This document shows, piece by piece, positions 55,217-64,000 of a stretch of DNA of 64,000 bases. Location: NCBI RefSeq assembly GCF_004785665.1, contig NZ_SRPJ01000001.1:372001-436000 (forward strand), written 5' to 3'. The position numbers and the translations under genes are program-made. This DNA comes from Staphylococcus pragensis (lineage in GTDB: Bacteria; Bacillota; Bacilli; Staphylococcales; Staphylococcaceae). Below the pieces are notes generated by a model. The model made no database searches. It saw only the letters and a list, made by a program, of their open reading frames with translations, and had not been told where the DNA came from. How positions within the stretch are numbered: position 1 is the stretch's first letter; the number at the start of each line of letters is the position of its first letter.

Positions 55217-55921
55217 ATGTCTCTATTATATGAAGGTAAAGCTAAAAGAATCTTTTCTACTGACACACCACACCAATTAAGAGTGGAATATAAAGATGAA
55301 GTTACAGCTGGTAATGGTGCGAAAAAAGATACTATGGAAGGTAAAGGACGTTTAAATAATAAAATTACTTCAATTATCTTCGACTATTTAACTGAACAAG
55401 GAATTAAAAGTCATTTTATTAAGCAACTATCAGATACAGAACAATTAGTTGAAGAAGTCAAAATTATTCCACTAGAAGTAGTAGTTCGTAATATCGCAAC
55501 AGGTTCTATTACAAAACGTTTAGGATTTGAAAAAGGACATCAATTTGAAGCGCCATTGGTAGAGTTCTTTTACAAAAATGATGATCTAAACGATCCACTT
55601 ATTACAGATGACCACGTTAAACTTCTTAATATTGCAAATGACGAAGAAATCAAAACATTAAAAACGATGGCAAAAGATATCAATCGCGTGCTCATTCAAC
55701 TCATGGATGAAATGAACTTGCGCTTGGTAGATTTTAAAGTTGAATTTGGCAGAACACAAGATGGCAAAATTTTATTAGCTGATGAAATTTCTCCAGATAC
55801 ATGTCGCATTTGGGATAAAGATTCAGATACTAACTTTGACAAAGACGTTTATAGAAATGACACAGGTTCACTTATTGACACATATCAAACATTTTTAAAT
55901 AAATTGGAGGAACTTAAATAA
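55217..55921 (+). CDS. purC: SAICAR synthetase
   Basis: 234 residues. [10 protein letters not shown], the conserved [13 protein letters not shown] and [12 protein letters not shown] are diagnostic. It joins aspartate to CAIR. It starts three bases after purK and ends in a one-base overlap with purS. Confidence 0.96.
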   Translation: MSLLYEGKAKRIFSTDTPHQLRVEYKDEVTAGNGAKKDTMEGKGRLNNKITSIIFDYLTEQGIKSHFIKQLSDTEQLVEEVKIIPLEVVVRNIATGSITKRLGFEKGHQFEAPLVEFFYKNDDLNDPLITDDHVKLLNIANDEEIKTLKTMAKDINRVLIQLMDEMNLRLVDFKVEFGRTQDGKILLADEISPDTCRIWDKDSDTNFDKDVYRNDTGSLIDTYQTFLNKLEELK

Positions 55922-56181
55922 TGAAAACGATTGAACTTCACATCACACTACAACCACAGGTATTAGATACGCAAGGACAAGCCTTAAATCGAGCAGTACA
56001 TGATTTAGGATACAAACAAGTTAATGATATTCGTGTAGGTAAAGTATTATATATGACTGTTGATGAAGCTACAGATGAAGCGGTGGATAATATTATCACA
56101 ACGTTAAGTGAAAAATTATTCGCTAATACAGTGATTGAAGAATATAGCTACAAAATTGTAGATGAAAAGGAGAATGCATAA
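55921..56181 (+). CDS. purS: FGAM synthase subunit PurS
   Basis: 86 residues. A small ferredoxin-like protein that joins PurQ and PurL in the three-part FGAM synthase. [17 protein letters not shown] and VRVGK-like RVGKVLYM are typical. GGAGG lies just before its ATG. Confidence 0.94.
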   Translation: MKTIELHITLQPQVLDTQGQALNRAVHDLGYKQVNDIRVGKVLYMTVDEATDEAVDNIITTLSEKLFANTVIEEYSYKIVDEKENA

Positions 56182-56182
56182 A

Positions 56183-56854
56183 ATGAAGTTTGCAGTTCTC
56201 GTATTTCCCGGATCCAATTGTGATAGAGACATGTACAATGCAGCAATCAAGTCAGGCGCTGAAGCAGAGTATGTTGACTATCGAGAAACATCATTAGAAG
56301 GTTTCGATGGCGTACTTATCCCAGGTGGTTTCTCTTTCGGTGACTATCTTCGCTCAGGGGCAATGGCAAGTGTAGCACCGATTATTGAAGAAGTTAAACG
56401 TTTTGCAGATGAAGGTAAACCTGTATTAGGTGTTTGCAATGGTTTCCAAATTTTAACGGAAATAGGTCTATTGCCTGGCGCATTGCTACATAATGATTCT
56501 CATCTATTTATAAGTAGAAATGAAAAACTGAAAATTGCTAATAATCAAACTTCATTCACTAACCTTTATGGTGAAAATGAAATTGTAGTTTATCCAGTAG
56601 CACATGGTGAAGGTCATTATTATTGTACAGATGAAATGTATGAGGAATTAGTAGAGAATAATCAAATTATCCTTACTTATGAAGATAATCCAAATGGCTC
56701 TCATGAACATATTGCAGGTATTGTAAATAAAGAAGGTAATGTTTGCGGTATGATGCCTCATCCTGAAAGAGCACTTGAAACAATCCTTGGTACAGATAGC
56801 GGCGTGAAATTATTTGAAGCAATGGTAAATAGTTGGAGGGAACAAAATGTCTAA
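56183..56854 (+). CDS. purQ: FGAM synthase glutaminase subunit
   Basis: 223 residues, class I glutamine amidotransferase. [10 protein letters not shown], the nucleophile Cys in [11 protein letters not shown], and the His/Glu pair in MMPHPERA are seen. It passes ammonia to PurL. ATG 56183 (AAGGAGA upstream) is preferred; the longer frame to 56162 lies in purS. It overlaps purL by eight bases. Confidence 0.96.
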   Translation: MKFAVLVFPGSNCDRDMYNAAIKSGAEAEYVDYRETSLEGFDGVLIPGGFSFGDYLRSGAMASVAPIIEEVKRFADEGKPVLGVCNGFQILTEIGLLPGALLHNDSHLFISRNEKLKIANNQTSFTNLYGENEIVVYPVAHGEGHYYCTDEMYEELVENNQIILTYEDNPNGSHEHIAGIVNKEGNVCGMMPHPERALETILGTDSGVKLFEAMVNSWREQNV

Positions 56855-59036
56855 GTTTATTGAACCTAGTATTGAAGAAATTAAGCTGGAAAAATTATAT
56901 CAAGATATGGGTTTAAGCGATGCAGAATACGACAAAGTATGTGAAATTTTGGGAAGAGAACCTAACTTTACTGAGGTTGGTATCTTTTCAGTAATGTGGA
57001 GCGAACACTGTTCATATAAACATTCTAAACCTTTCTTAAAACAATTCCCTACAACTGGGGAACATGTGTTGATGGGCCCAGGTGAAGGCGCAGGTGTTGT
57101 TGATATCGGAGACAACCAAGCTGTAGTGTTTAAAGTTGAATCACATAACCATCCATCTGCCATTGAACCTTATCAAGGTGCAGCTACAGGTGTAGGCGGC
57201 ATTATTAGAGATATTGTTTCAATTGGTGCTAGACCTATTAATTTGTTAAATAGCTTACGCTTTGGCGAATTATCAGCTAAACAAAACCAACGTCTGCTTA
57301 AAGGTGTCGTAGCAGGTATTGGTGGTTACGGTAACTGTATTGGTATTCCAACAACTGCTGGAGAAATTGAATTTGATGACCGTTACGATGGTAATCCATT
57401 AGTTAATGCTATGTGTGTGGGTGTGATTGACCACGATATGATTCAAAAAGGGACTGCTAAAGGTGAAGGTAACTCAGTCATTTATGTCGGTTTAAAAACA
57501 GGACGTGACGGTATTCACGGGGCTACTTTTGCATCAGAAGAGTTAACTGAAGAAAGTGAAAGTAAACGTCCATCAGTCCAAATTGGTGACCCATTTGTTG
57601 GTAAAAAGTTAATGGAAGCAACATTAGAAGCGATTACGTTTGATGAATTAGTTGGTATTCAAGATATGGGTGCAGCTGGATTAACGTCTTCTTCATCTGA
57701 AATGGCAGCTAAAGGCGGAAGCGGTTTAGAATTACATTTAGATAAAGTACCAACTCGTGAACCTGGTATTTCACCATATGAAATGATGCTTTCAGAAACG
57801 CAAGAAAGAATGTTATTAGTCGTTGAAAAAGGAACAGAACAAAAATTCTTAGACTTATTTGATAAACATGAACTTGATAGCGCAGTAATTGGAGAAGTAA
57901 CAAACACAGACCGCTTCGTTCTTAAATATGAAGATGAAGTGTTTGCAGATATTCCGGTTCAATCGTTAGCTGATGAAGCACCTGTTTACGTTCTAGAAGG
58001 CGAAGAAAAAGAATATAACACTTCTAAAAATGATTACAGTTCAATCGATGCTCAAGATGTATTTGAAAGATTATTAACACATCCAACTATCGCTTCAAAA
58101 CATTATTTATATGAACAATATGATCAACAAGTTGGAGCAAATACAATTATTAAACCAGGTTTACAATCTTCAGTAGTCCGTGTAGAAGGTACGAATAAAG
58201 CTGTTGCTTCTACAATTGATGGCGAAGCAAGATATGTCTTTAACCAACCTTATGAAGGCGGAAAGATGGTTGTAGCAGAAGCATATCGTAACTTAATTGC
58301 TGTTGGGGCTACACCATTAGCAATGACAGATTGTTTAAACTATGGCTCACCTGAAAAGAAAGAAATCTATCAACAATTAATTGATTCTACTAAAGGCATG
58401 TCTGAAGCATGTGAAGTACTAAAAACACCAGTCGTTTCTGGTAACGTCTCATTATATAACGAAACACGTGGCACATCTATTTTCCCAACACCAGTAGTAG
58501 GTATGGTAGGACTAATCGAAGACATTAATTATTTAAATGATTTCCACCCTCAAGCTGGTCACAAATTATATCTAGTAGGAGAAACTAAAGATGATTTCGG
58601 TGGTAGCCAAATTGAAAAATTATTATATGGCAAAGTTAACCACGAATATGAATCAATCGATTTGAGTGATGAAGTAGCTAAAGGTGAAGCCGTTAAAACA
58701 GCAATTAGAAATGGTGTCGCTTCTCATGTACAAACAGTTGGTAAAGGTGGCTTATTAATAACGTTAGCGCGTATTAGTGCTTACCATAGCCTTGGTTTAA
58801 CTGCTCATGTAGATCTTTCAGATGCGCAATTATTCAGTGAAACACAAGGTCGCTACGTGGTCGCGGTAAAAGAAGGTGAAACACTAGATATCGACAACGC
58901 TATTGAAATTGGTGAATTAACGGATGTAGACGAATTTAAAGTTTCAAATGCTCAAACTACTATTGAAGAAAAAGTCTCAGATATTAAAGAAAATTGGGAA
59001 GGAGCCATCGAAAAATGTTTAACTACAGTGGATTAA
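56847..59036 (+). CDS. purL: FGAM synthase large subunit
   Basis: 729 residues, the small (Bacillus-type) Pur[38 protein letters not shown] and [15 protein letters not shown] form the ATP/FGAR site. It acts with PurQ and PurS. Its last 22 bases overlap purF. Confidence 0.96.
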   Translation: MSKFIEPSIEEIKLEKLYQDMGLSDAEYDKVCEILGREPNFTEVGIFSVMWSEHCSYKHSKPFLKQFPTTGEHVLMGPGEGAGVVDIGDNQAVVFKVESHNHPSAIEPYQGAATGVGGIIRDIVSIGARPINLLNSLRFGELSAKQNQRLLKGVVAGIGGYGNCIGIPTTAGEIEFDDRYDGNPLVNAMCVGVIDHDMIQKGTAKGEGNSVIYVGLKTGRDGIHGATFASEELTEESESKRPSVQIGDPFVGKKLMEATLEAITFDELVGIQDMGAAGLTSSSSEMAAKGGSGLELHLDKVPTREPGISPYEMMLSETQERMLLVVEKGTEQKFLDLFDKHELDSAVIGEVTNTDRFVLKYEDEVFADIPVQSLADEAPVYVLEGEEKEYNTSKNDYSSIDAQDVFERLLTHPTIASKHYLYEQYDQQVGANTIIKPGLQSSVVRVEGTNKAVASTIDGEARYVFNQPYEGGKMVVAEAYRNLIAVGATPLAMTDCLNYGSPEKKEIYQQLIDSTKGMSEACEVLKTPVVSGNVSLYNETRGTSIFPTPVVGMVGLIEDINYLNDFHPQAGHKLYLVGETKDDFGGSQIEKLLYGKVNHEYESIDLSDEVAKGEAVKTAIRNGVASHVQTVGKGGLLITLARISAYHSLGLTAHVDLSDAQLFSETQGRYVVAVKEGETLDIDNAIEIGELTDVDEFKVSNAQTTIEEKVSDIKENWEGAIEKCLTTVD

Positions 59037-60499
59037 ACGAAGAGTGTGGGGTATTCGGAATTTGGAACCATTCTGAAGCAGCTCAATTAACTTATATGGG
59101 ACTTCATAGTTTACAGCATCGTGGCCAAGAAGGCGCAGGGATTGTTGTTTCTGATGGCGAAACATTAAAAGGCGAACGTGGTTTAGGCTTGCTAACTGAA
59201 GCAATTAAAGCACCTCAAATGGAAAACCTTAAAGTAGGACATAATGCTATTGGTCATGTGCGTTATGCTACTTCTGGTAATAAAGGCATTGAAAATATTC
59301 AACCGTTCCTTTATCACTTCTATGATATGAGTGTAGCGATTTGTCACAATGGTAACTTAATTAACGCTCAAGCACTTCGTCAGTATTTAGAAAAACATGG
59401 TGCCATCTTCCATTCATCATCTGATACTGAAGTTATTATGCACCTTATTCGTCGCAGTAAAGCGCCAACTTTTGAAGAAGCTTTAAAAGAAAGTTTACGT
59501 CAAATTAAAGGTGGTTTCACTTTTGCAATTTTAACAAAAGACGCATTATATGGTGCAGTTGATCCTAATGCTATCCGTCCACTTGTAGTTGGAAAAATGC
59601 AAGATGGGACATATATTTTAGCAAGTGAAACATGTGCGATTGATGTGCTTGGCGCTGAATATGTTCAAGACATTCACGCTGGAGAATATGTCGTCATTAA
59701 TAAAGATGGTATTGAAGTGAAATCTTATACAAGCCATACCAATACAGCAATTTCTGCAATGGAATATATTTACTTTGCACGTCCGGATTCTACGATTGCT
59801 GGGAAGAACGTTCATGCTGTACGTAAAGCGTCAGGTAAAAAATTAGCACAAGAAAGTCCAGCTAATGCTGATATGGTGATTGGTGTACCTAATTCTTCAT
59901 TATCAGCTGCAAGTGGTTACGCTGAAGAAAGCAGATTACCATATGAAATGGGCCTAGTGAAAAACCAATATGTAGCACGTACATTTATTCAACCAACTCA
60001 AGAATTACGAGAACAAGGTGTTCGCGTAAAATTATCCGCTGTTAAAGATATTGTCGAAGGAAAAAGTATTGTCTTAGTCGATGATTCCATTGTACGCGGT
60101 ACTACAAGTAAACGTATTGTGAAAATGTTAAAAGATTCAGGTGCAAAAGAAGTTCATGTACGTATAGCGTCTCCTGAATTTATGTTCCCAAGTTTCTATG
60201 GTATTGATGTCTCAACGACAGCTGAACTGATTTCGGCGAGTAAATCACCAGAAGAAATTTGTGACTATATTGGCGCAGATTCATTATCGTATTTAAGCGT
60301 GGATGGATTAATTGAATCCATTGGCTTAGATTATGATGCGCCATATAACGGCTTGTGTGTTGAAAGCTTCACTGGGGACTATCCGGCAGGCCTTTTCGAT
60401 TATGAAGAGAATTATTATAAAAACTTGAGTCAACGTCAAAAGGATTATATTGATAATCATAAACACTACTTTGATAGAGAGGGTAATATTCATGTCTAA
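59015..60499 (+). CDS. purF: Amidophosphoribosyltransferase
   Basis: 494 residues, the first committed enzyme of purine synthesis. [10 protein letters not shown] precedes the catalytic C11, so a 10-residue propeptide must be removed, as in Bacillus. HRGQEGAG is in the glutaminase domain; the PRPP loop is [17 protein letters not shown] 59015 has GGAAGGAG upstream. Confidence 0.96.
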   Translation: MFNYSGLNEECGVFGIWNHSEAAQLTYMGLHSLQHRGQEGAGIVVSDGETLKGERGLGLLTEAIKAPQMENLKVGHNAIGHVRYATSGNKGIENIQPFLYHFYDMSVAICHNGNLINAQALRQYLEKHGAIFHSSSDTEVIMHLIRRSKAPTFEEALKESLRQIKGGFTFAILTKDALYGAVDPNAIRPLVVGKMQDGTYILASETCAIDVLGAEYVQDIHAGEYVVINKDGIEVKSYTSHTNTAISAMEYIYFARPDSTIAGKNVHAVRKASGKKLAQESPANADMVIGVPNSSLSAASGYAEESRLPYEMGLVKNQYVARTFIQPTQELREQGVRVKLSAVKDIVEGKSIVLVDDSIVRGTTSKRIVKMLKDSGAKEVHVRIASPEFMFPSFYGIDVSTTAELISASKSPEEICDYIGADSLSYLSVDGLIESIGLDYDAPYNGLCVESFTGDYPAGLFDYEENYYKNLSQRQKDYIDNHKHYFDREGNIHV

Positions 60500-61526
60500 A
60501 GCTTATGAACAATCAGGTGTTGATATTCACGCAGGTTATGAAGCAGTTGAAAGAATGTCGAGTCACGTCCAACGTACTATGCGTAAAGAAGTGCTTGGCG
60601 GTTTAGGCGGATTTGGTGCAACATTCGATTTATCACAACTAAATATGAAAGCACCTGTACTTGTCTCTGGTACTGATGGTGTAGGCACTAAATTAAAGCT
60701 TGCCATCGATAATGACAAACACGATACTATTGGCATCGATGCTGTAGCAATGTGCGTCAACGATATTTTAACTACTGGTGCTGAACCACTTTATTTCTTA
60801 GACTATATTGCTACAAATAAAGTTGTTCCAGAGGTCATCGAACAAATCGTCAAAGGTGTAAGTGATGGTTGCGAAGAAACTAATACAGCTTTAATTGGTG
60901 GCGAAACTGCCGAAATGGGCGAAATGTACCATGAAGGTGAATATGATCTTGCAGGTTTTGCGGTGGGTGCAGTTGAGAAAGAAGACTACATTGATGGCTC
61001 AGCAATTCAAGAAGGTCAAACCATCATTGGCCTTGCATCAAACGGAATTCATTCTAACGGTTACAGTTTAGTTCGTAAATTAATTAAAGCATCAGGTATT
61101 AATTTAAATGATGAATTCGATGGTCGTACGTATCTAGATACGTTTTTAGCACCAACAAAGTTATATGTTAAGCCTATTCTTGCTCTGAAAAAGGCTGTCC
61201 AAATAAAAGGCATGAATCATATTACAGGTGGGGGTTTTTACGAGAACATCCCACGTGGGTTGCCTAAAGGATTAGCAGCCAAAATTGATACTCAATCCTT
61301 CCCGACACCTAAGGTATTTGAATGGTTACAACAACAGGCTCAAATTGAAACTCAAGAAATGTATAACGTATTTAATATGGGAATAGGTTATACGGTTATT
61401 GTCGATAAGGAAGAAGCTAAAAAAGCTATCGACATATTAAACAAAGAAGGTATTTCTGCATATGAAATTGGTGAAATTATTACAGATAAAGATACGCCTA
61501 TCCATTTAGAGGGGGTAGAGGCGTGA
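60492..61526 (+). CDS. purM: AIR synthetase
   Basis: 344 residues. [33 protein letters not shown] and [13 protein letters not shown] are diagnostic. It closes the imidazole ring. ATG 60492 (GAGAGGG upstream) overlaps purF by eight bases; the longer frame to 60450 is inside purF. Confidence 0.96.
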   Translation: MSKAYEQSGVDIHAGYEAVERMSSHVQRTMRKEVLGGLGGFGATFDLSQLNMKAPVLVSGTDGVGTKLKLAIDNDKHDTIGIDAVAMCVNDILTTGAEPLYFLDYIATNKVVPEVIEQIVKGVSDGCEETNTALIGGETAEMGEMYHEGEYDLAGFAVGAVEKEDYIDGSAIQEGQTIIGLASNGIHSNGYSLVRKLIKASGINLNDEFDGRTYLDTFLAPTKLYVKPILALKKAVQIKGMNHITGGGFYENIPRGLPKGLAAKIDTQSFPTPKVFEWLQQQAQIETQEMYNVFNMGIGYTVIVDKEEAKKAIDILNKEGISAYEIGEIITDKDTPIHLEGVEA

Positions 61527-62089
61527 CTAAAGTAGCTATCTTTGCTTCAGGTTCAGGAAGCAACTTTGAAAATATCGTTTTAAAAGTAGACAAAGGTGAA
61601 CTTAACAATATTGAAATTACGTCTTTATATACAGACCATGACGATGCATATTGTATAGATCGTGCAAAAAAATTAAAAGTAGCGACACATATCAATGAAC
61701 CTAAAAACTTTGAATCTAAATCTGCCTATGAACAACACTTGATTCAATTATTAAAACGTGAAGAAGTAGAATGGATTATTCTTGCAGGTTATATGAGATT
61801 AATAGGTCCAGATTTATTAGACGCATACGAAGGTAAAATACTAAATATTCATCCATCATTATTGCCAAAATATAAGGGGAAAGATGCTATTGGACAAGCG
61901 TTTAATAGCGGTGATAATGTAACTGGTTCAACTGTCCATTATGTTGATAGTGGCATGGATACGGGAGAAATTATTGAACAAAGACAATGTGATATTAAAC
62001 CGGACGATACTAAAGAACTATTAGAAGAACGTGTTAAACATTTAGAGTATGAACTTTATCCTAGCGTTATTGCTAAGGTTATCAAGTAA
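61523..62089 (+). CDS. purN: GAR formyltransferase
   Basis: 188 residues. [24 protein letters not shown], the catalytic [12 protein letters not shown] and [13 protein letters not shown] match PurN. It uses 10-formyl-THF. The start is GTG at 61523, overlapping the purM stop as GTGA. Confidence 0.95.
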   Translation: MTKVAIFASGSGSNFENIVLKVDKGELNNIEITSLYTDHDDAYCIDRAKKLKVATHINEPKNFESKSAYEQHLIQLLKREEVEWIILAGYMRLIGPDLLDAYEGKILNIHPSLLPKYKGKDAIGQAFNSGDNVTGSTVHYVDSGMDTGEIIEQRQCDIKPDDTKELLEERVKHLEYELYPSVIAKVIK

Positions 62090-62104
62090 GGAGATAAGTA
62101 AATC

Positions 62105-63583
62105 ATGAAAAAAGCAATTTTAAGTGTTTCAAATAAAAGTGGAATTGTAGAATTTGCTAAAGCATTAAGCGACTTAGATTATGAATTATATTCAACTGGC
62201 GGTACGAAACGTGCACTTGAAGAAGCTTCTGTTCCAGTAAAATCTGTGTCTGATTTAACTCAATTTCCTGAAATTATGGATGGTCGTGTTAAAACGTTGC
62301 ATCCAGCAGTACATGGAGGCATTTTAGCGGATCGAGATAAACCTGAACATCTTGAGCAATTATCAGAACAACATATTGATTTAATCGATATGGTAGTCGT
62401 AAATTTATATCCTTTTCAAAAAACAGTGTCAAATCCAGATGTAACTGAAGCGGATGCCATTGAAAACATAGATATTGGTGGTCCAACGATGTTACGTGCG
62501 GCAGCTAAAAACTTTAAACATGTTACTACAATTGTTCATCCTGCAGACTATAATGAAGTGATTGAACGAATTAAGTCTGACCGTTTAGATGAAGCGTTCC
62601 GTAAAGAATTAATGATTAAAGTATTTGCGCATACAAATGAATATGATCACGCAATTGTAAGTTTCTTCAAAGGAGATAGCGAACAATTACGCTATGGTGA
62701 GAATCCACAACAATCTGCACGCTTTGTGCGCACATCTTCAAGTAAACACACGATTGCAGGTTCTAAACAATTACATGGTAAAGCGCTTAGTTATAATAAC
62801 ATTAAAGATGCTGACTCAGCGTTATCTTTAGTGAAGAAATTTAGTGAACCAGCAGCTGTAGCAGTGAAACATATGAATCCATGTGGTGTTGGTATCGGCA
62901 ATACAATTGAAGATGCTTTCAAGAATGCATATGATGCGGATAATCAATCTATCTTTGGCGGTATTATTGCTTTAAATAGAACGGTAACGGCTGAACTTGC
63001 TGAAACGTTGCATGCTATCTTTTTAGAAGTAGTAATTGCCCCAAGATTTACTGATGATGCATTAGACATTTTAACTAAAAAGAAAAATATACGTTTACTA
63101 GAAATTGATATGACTATTGATAATCGAGAAGAAGAATTTGTTTCAGTATCAGGTGGTTATTTAGTTCAAGATAAAGATAACTATGAAGTTACTAAAGATG
63201 ACATGAAAGTAGTGACTGATGTGGAACCAACAGACGATCAATGGGAAGCAATGCTACTTGGTTGGAAAGTGATTCCATCTGTAAAAAGTAACGCAGTTAT
63301 TTTAAGTAATACAAAACAAACAGTAGGTATTGGTGCAGGTCAAATGAACCGTGTAGGCTCTGCGAAAATTGCATTAGAACGTGCAATTGAAATTAATGAT
63401 AATGTTGCTTTAATTTCTGACGGTTTCTTCCCAATGGATGATACTGTTGAATTAGCAGCTAAACATGGTATCAAAGCAATTATCCAACCTGGTGGTTCAA
63501 TTAAAGACCAAGATTCAATCGATATGGCAAATAAATATGGTATTACTATGGTAATGACAGGTATGCGTCACTTTAAACACTAA
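62105..63583 (+). CDS. purH: AICAR transformylase / IMP cyclohydrolase
   Basis: 492 residues. The N-terminal cyclohydrolase shows [11 protein letters not shown] and [16 protein letters not shown]; the transformylase shows [11 protein letters not shown] and [14 protein letters not shown]. It makes the last two steps to IMP. AAGGAGA precedes the ATG. Confidence 0.97.
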   Translation: MKKAILSVSNKSGIVEFAKALSDLDYELYSTGGTKRALEEASVPVKSVSDLTQFPEIMDGRVKTLHPAVHGGILADRDKPEHLEQLSEQHIDLIDMVVVNLYPFQKTVSNPDVTEADAIENIDIGGPTMLRAAAKNFKHVTTIVHPADYNEVIERIKSDRLDEAFRKELMIKVFAHTNEYDHAIVSFFKGDSEQLRYGENPQQSARFVRTSSSKHTIAGSKQLHGKALSYNNIKDADSALSLVKKFSEPAAVAVKHMNPCGVGIGNTIEDAFKNAYDADNQSIFGGIIALNRTVTAELAETLHAIFLEVVIAPRFTDDALDILTKKKNIRLLEIDMTIDNREEEFVSVSGGYLVQDKDNYEVTKDDMKVVTDVEPTDDQWEAMLLGWKVIPSVKSNAVILSNTKQTVGIGAGQMNRVGSAKIALERAIEINDNVALISDGFFPMDDTVELAAKHGIKAIIQPGGSIKDQDSIDMANKYGITMVMTGMRHFKH

Positions 63584-63616
63584 TAAAATATTGAAAAGGA
63601 TGGAGGGACGATTTAG

Positions 63617-64000
63617 ATGAATGTTTTAGTTATAGGTGCAGGTGGACGTGAACATGCTTTAGTTTCTAAATTGCATCAATCACCTTTAGTTCAACAATTA
63701 TTTGCGATTCCGGGTAATGATGCTATGGAGAATATGGCAGAAACACATACTGAAATTGCTGAAAATGACCACGAGGCTATTTTAAAATTTGTAAAAGAAA
63801 ATAATGTTGAGTGGGTAGTGATTGGTCCTGAACAACCTTTAATTGATGGATTATCTAATCAATTGCGTCAAGCGAATATTAAAGTGTTCGGACCAAATAA
63901 AGAAGCGGCACAAATAGAAGGTTCTAAATTATTTGCTAAACAGTTGATGGAGAAATACGATATTCCAACTGCTGATTACAAAGAAGTGAATTCTAAAACT
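63617..64000 (+). CDS. purD: GAR synthetase (partial, cut by the window edge)
   Basis: The first 128 residues are visible. [15 protein letters not shown] is the conserved start, and [14 protein letters not shown] follows. It joins glycine to phosphoribosylamine. GGAGGGA lies eight bases before the ATG. The frame is open to the last base. Confidence 0.96.
   Translation, partial: MNVLVIGAGGREHALVSKLHQSPLVQQLFAIPGNDAMENMAETHTEIAENDHEAILKFVKENNVEWVVIGPEQPLIDGLSNQLRQANIKVFGPNKEAAQIEGSKLFAKQLMEKYDIPTADYKEVNSKT

Overview
The window is AT-rich Firmicute DNA and reads as a Staphylococcus chromosome. The right-hand 38 kb follows the gene order I remember for S. aureus (comK, menA-FDHB, a class I aminotransferase, a membrane acyltransferase, a MarR-type regulator, atl, lcpB, fmtA, qoxABCD, folD, purEKCSQLFMNHD). 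It lacks the sspABC protease operon that S. aureus carries after menB, and it carries hmp beside folD. A coagulase-negative species is therefore likelier than S. aureus, but I cannot name it from sequence alone.

Bases 1 to about 25,450 are the late half of a siphovirus prophage of the HK97/Sfi21 head type. The order is: end of a probable late regulator, HNH nuclease, candidate cos site, small and large terminase, portal, ClpP-like prohead protease, capsid, four head-tail genes, major tail protein, tail-assembly chaperones joined by a -1 frameshift, a 2295-residue tape measure with two cell-wall hydrolase domains, Dit, an SGNH-esterase tail protein, tail endopeptidase, a DUF2951 membrane protein, holin and a CHAP/amidase endolysin. 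Nearly all of it looks intact. One small gene at 18,998 is broken by a one-base frameshift. Short intrinsic-terminator hairpins recur at module boundaries inside this single transcription unit.

Between the lysis genes and the tRNA-Ser/tRNA-Asn pair (23,660 to 25,450) lies an accessory stretch. It has a DUF3800 gene followed at once by a strongly folded candidate RNA, a weaker similar element, two related minus-strand terminator hairpins, a long imperfect palindrome, degenerate small reading frames, and repeats that may belong to the attachment region. The prophage probably ends next to the 3' end of tRNA-Ser. The integrase end is off the left edge. This stretch is the best place to look for something undescribed.

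From 25,620 on are core genes: competence (comK), menaquinone synthesis (menA, and menF-D-H-B as overlapping genes), cell-wall turnover and teichoic-acid work (atl, lcpB, fmtA), the aa3-type quinol oxidase that uses the menaquinol (qoxABCD), nitric-oxide detoxification (hmp), one-carbon metabolism (folD), and the purine operon from purE through purH with purD cut by the window edge. The pur genes overlap or nearly touch and are preceded by a recognisable promoter with PurR-box-like sequences.
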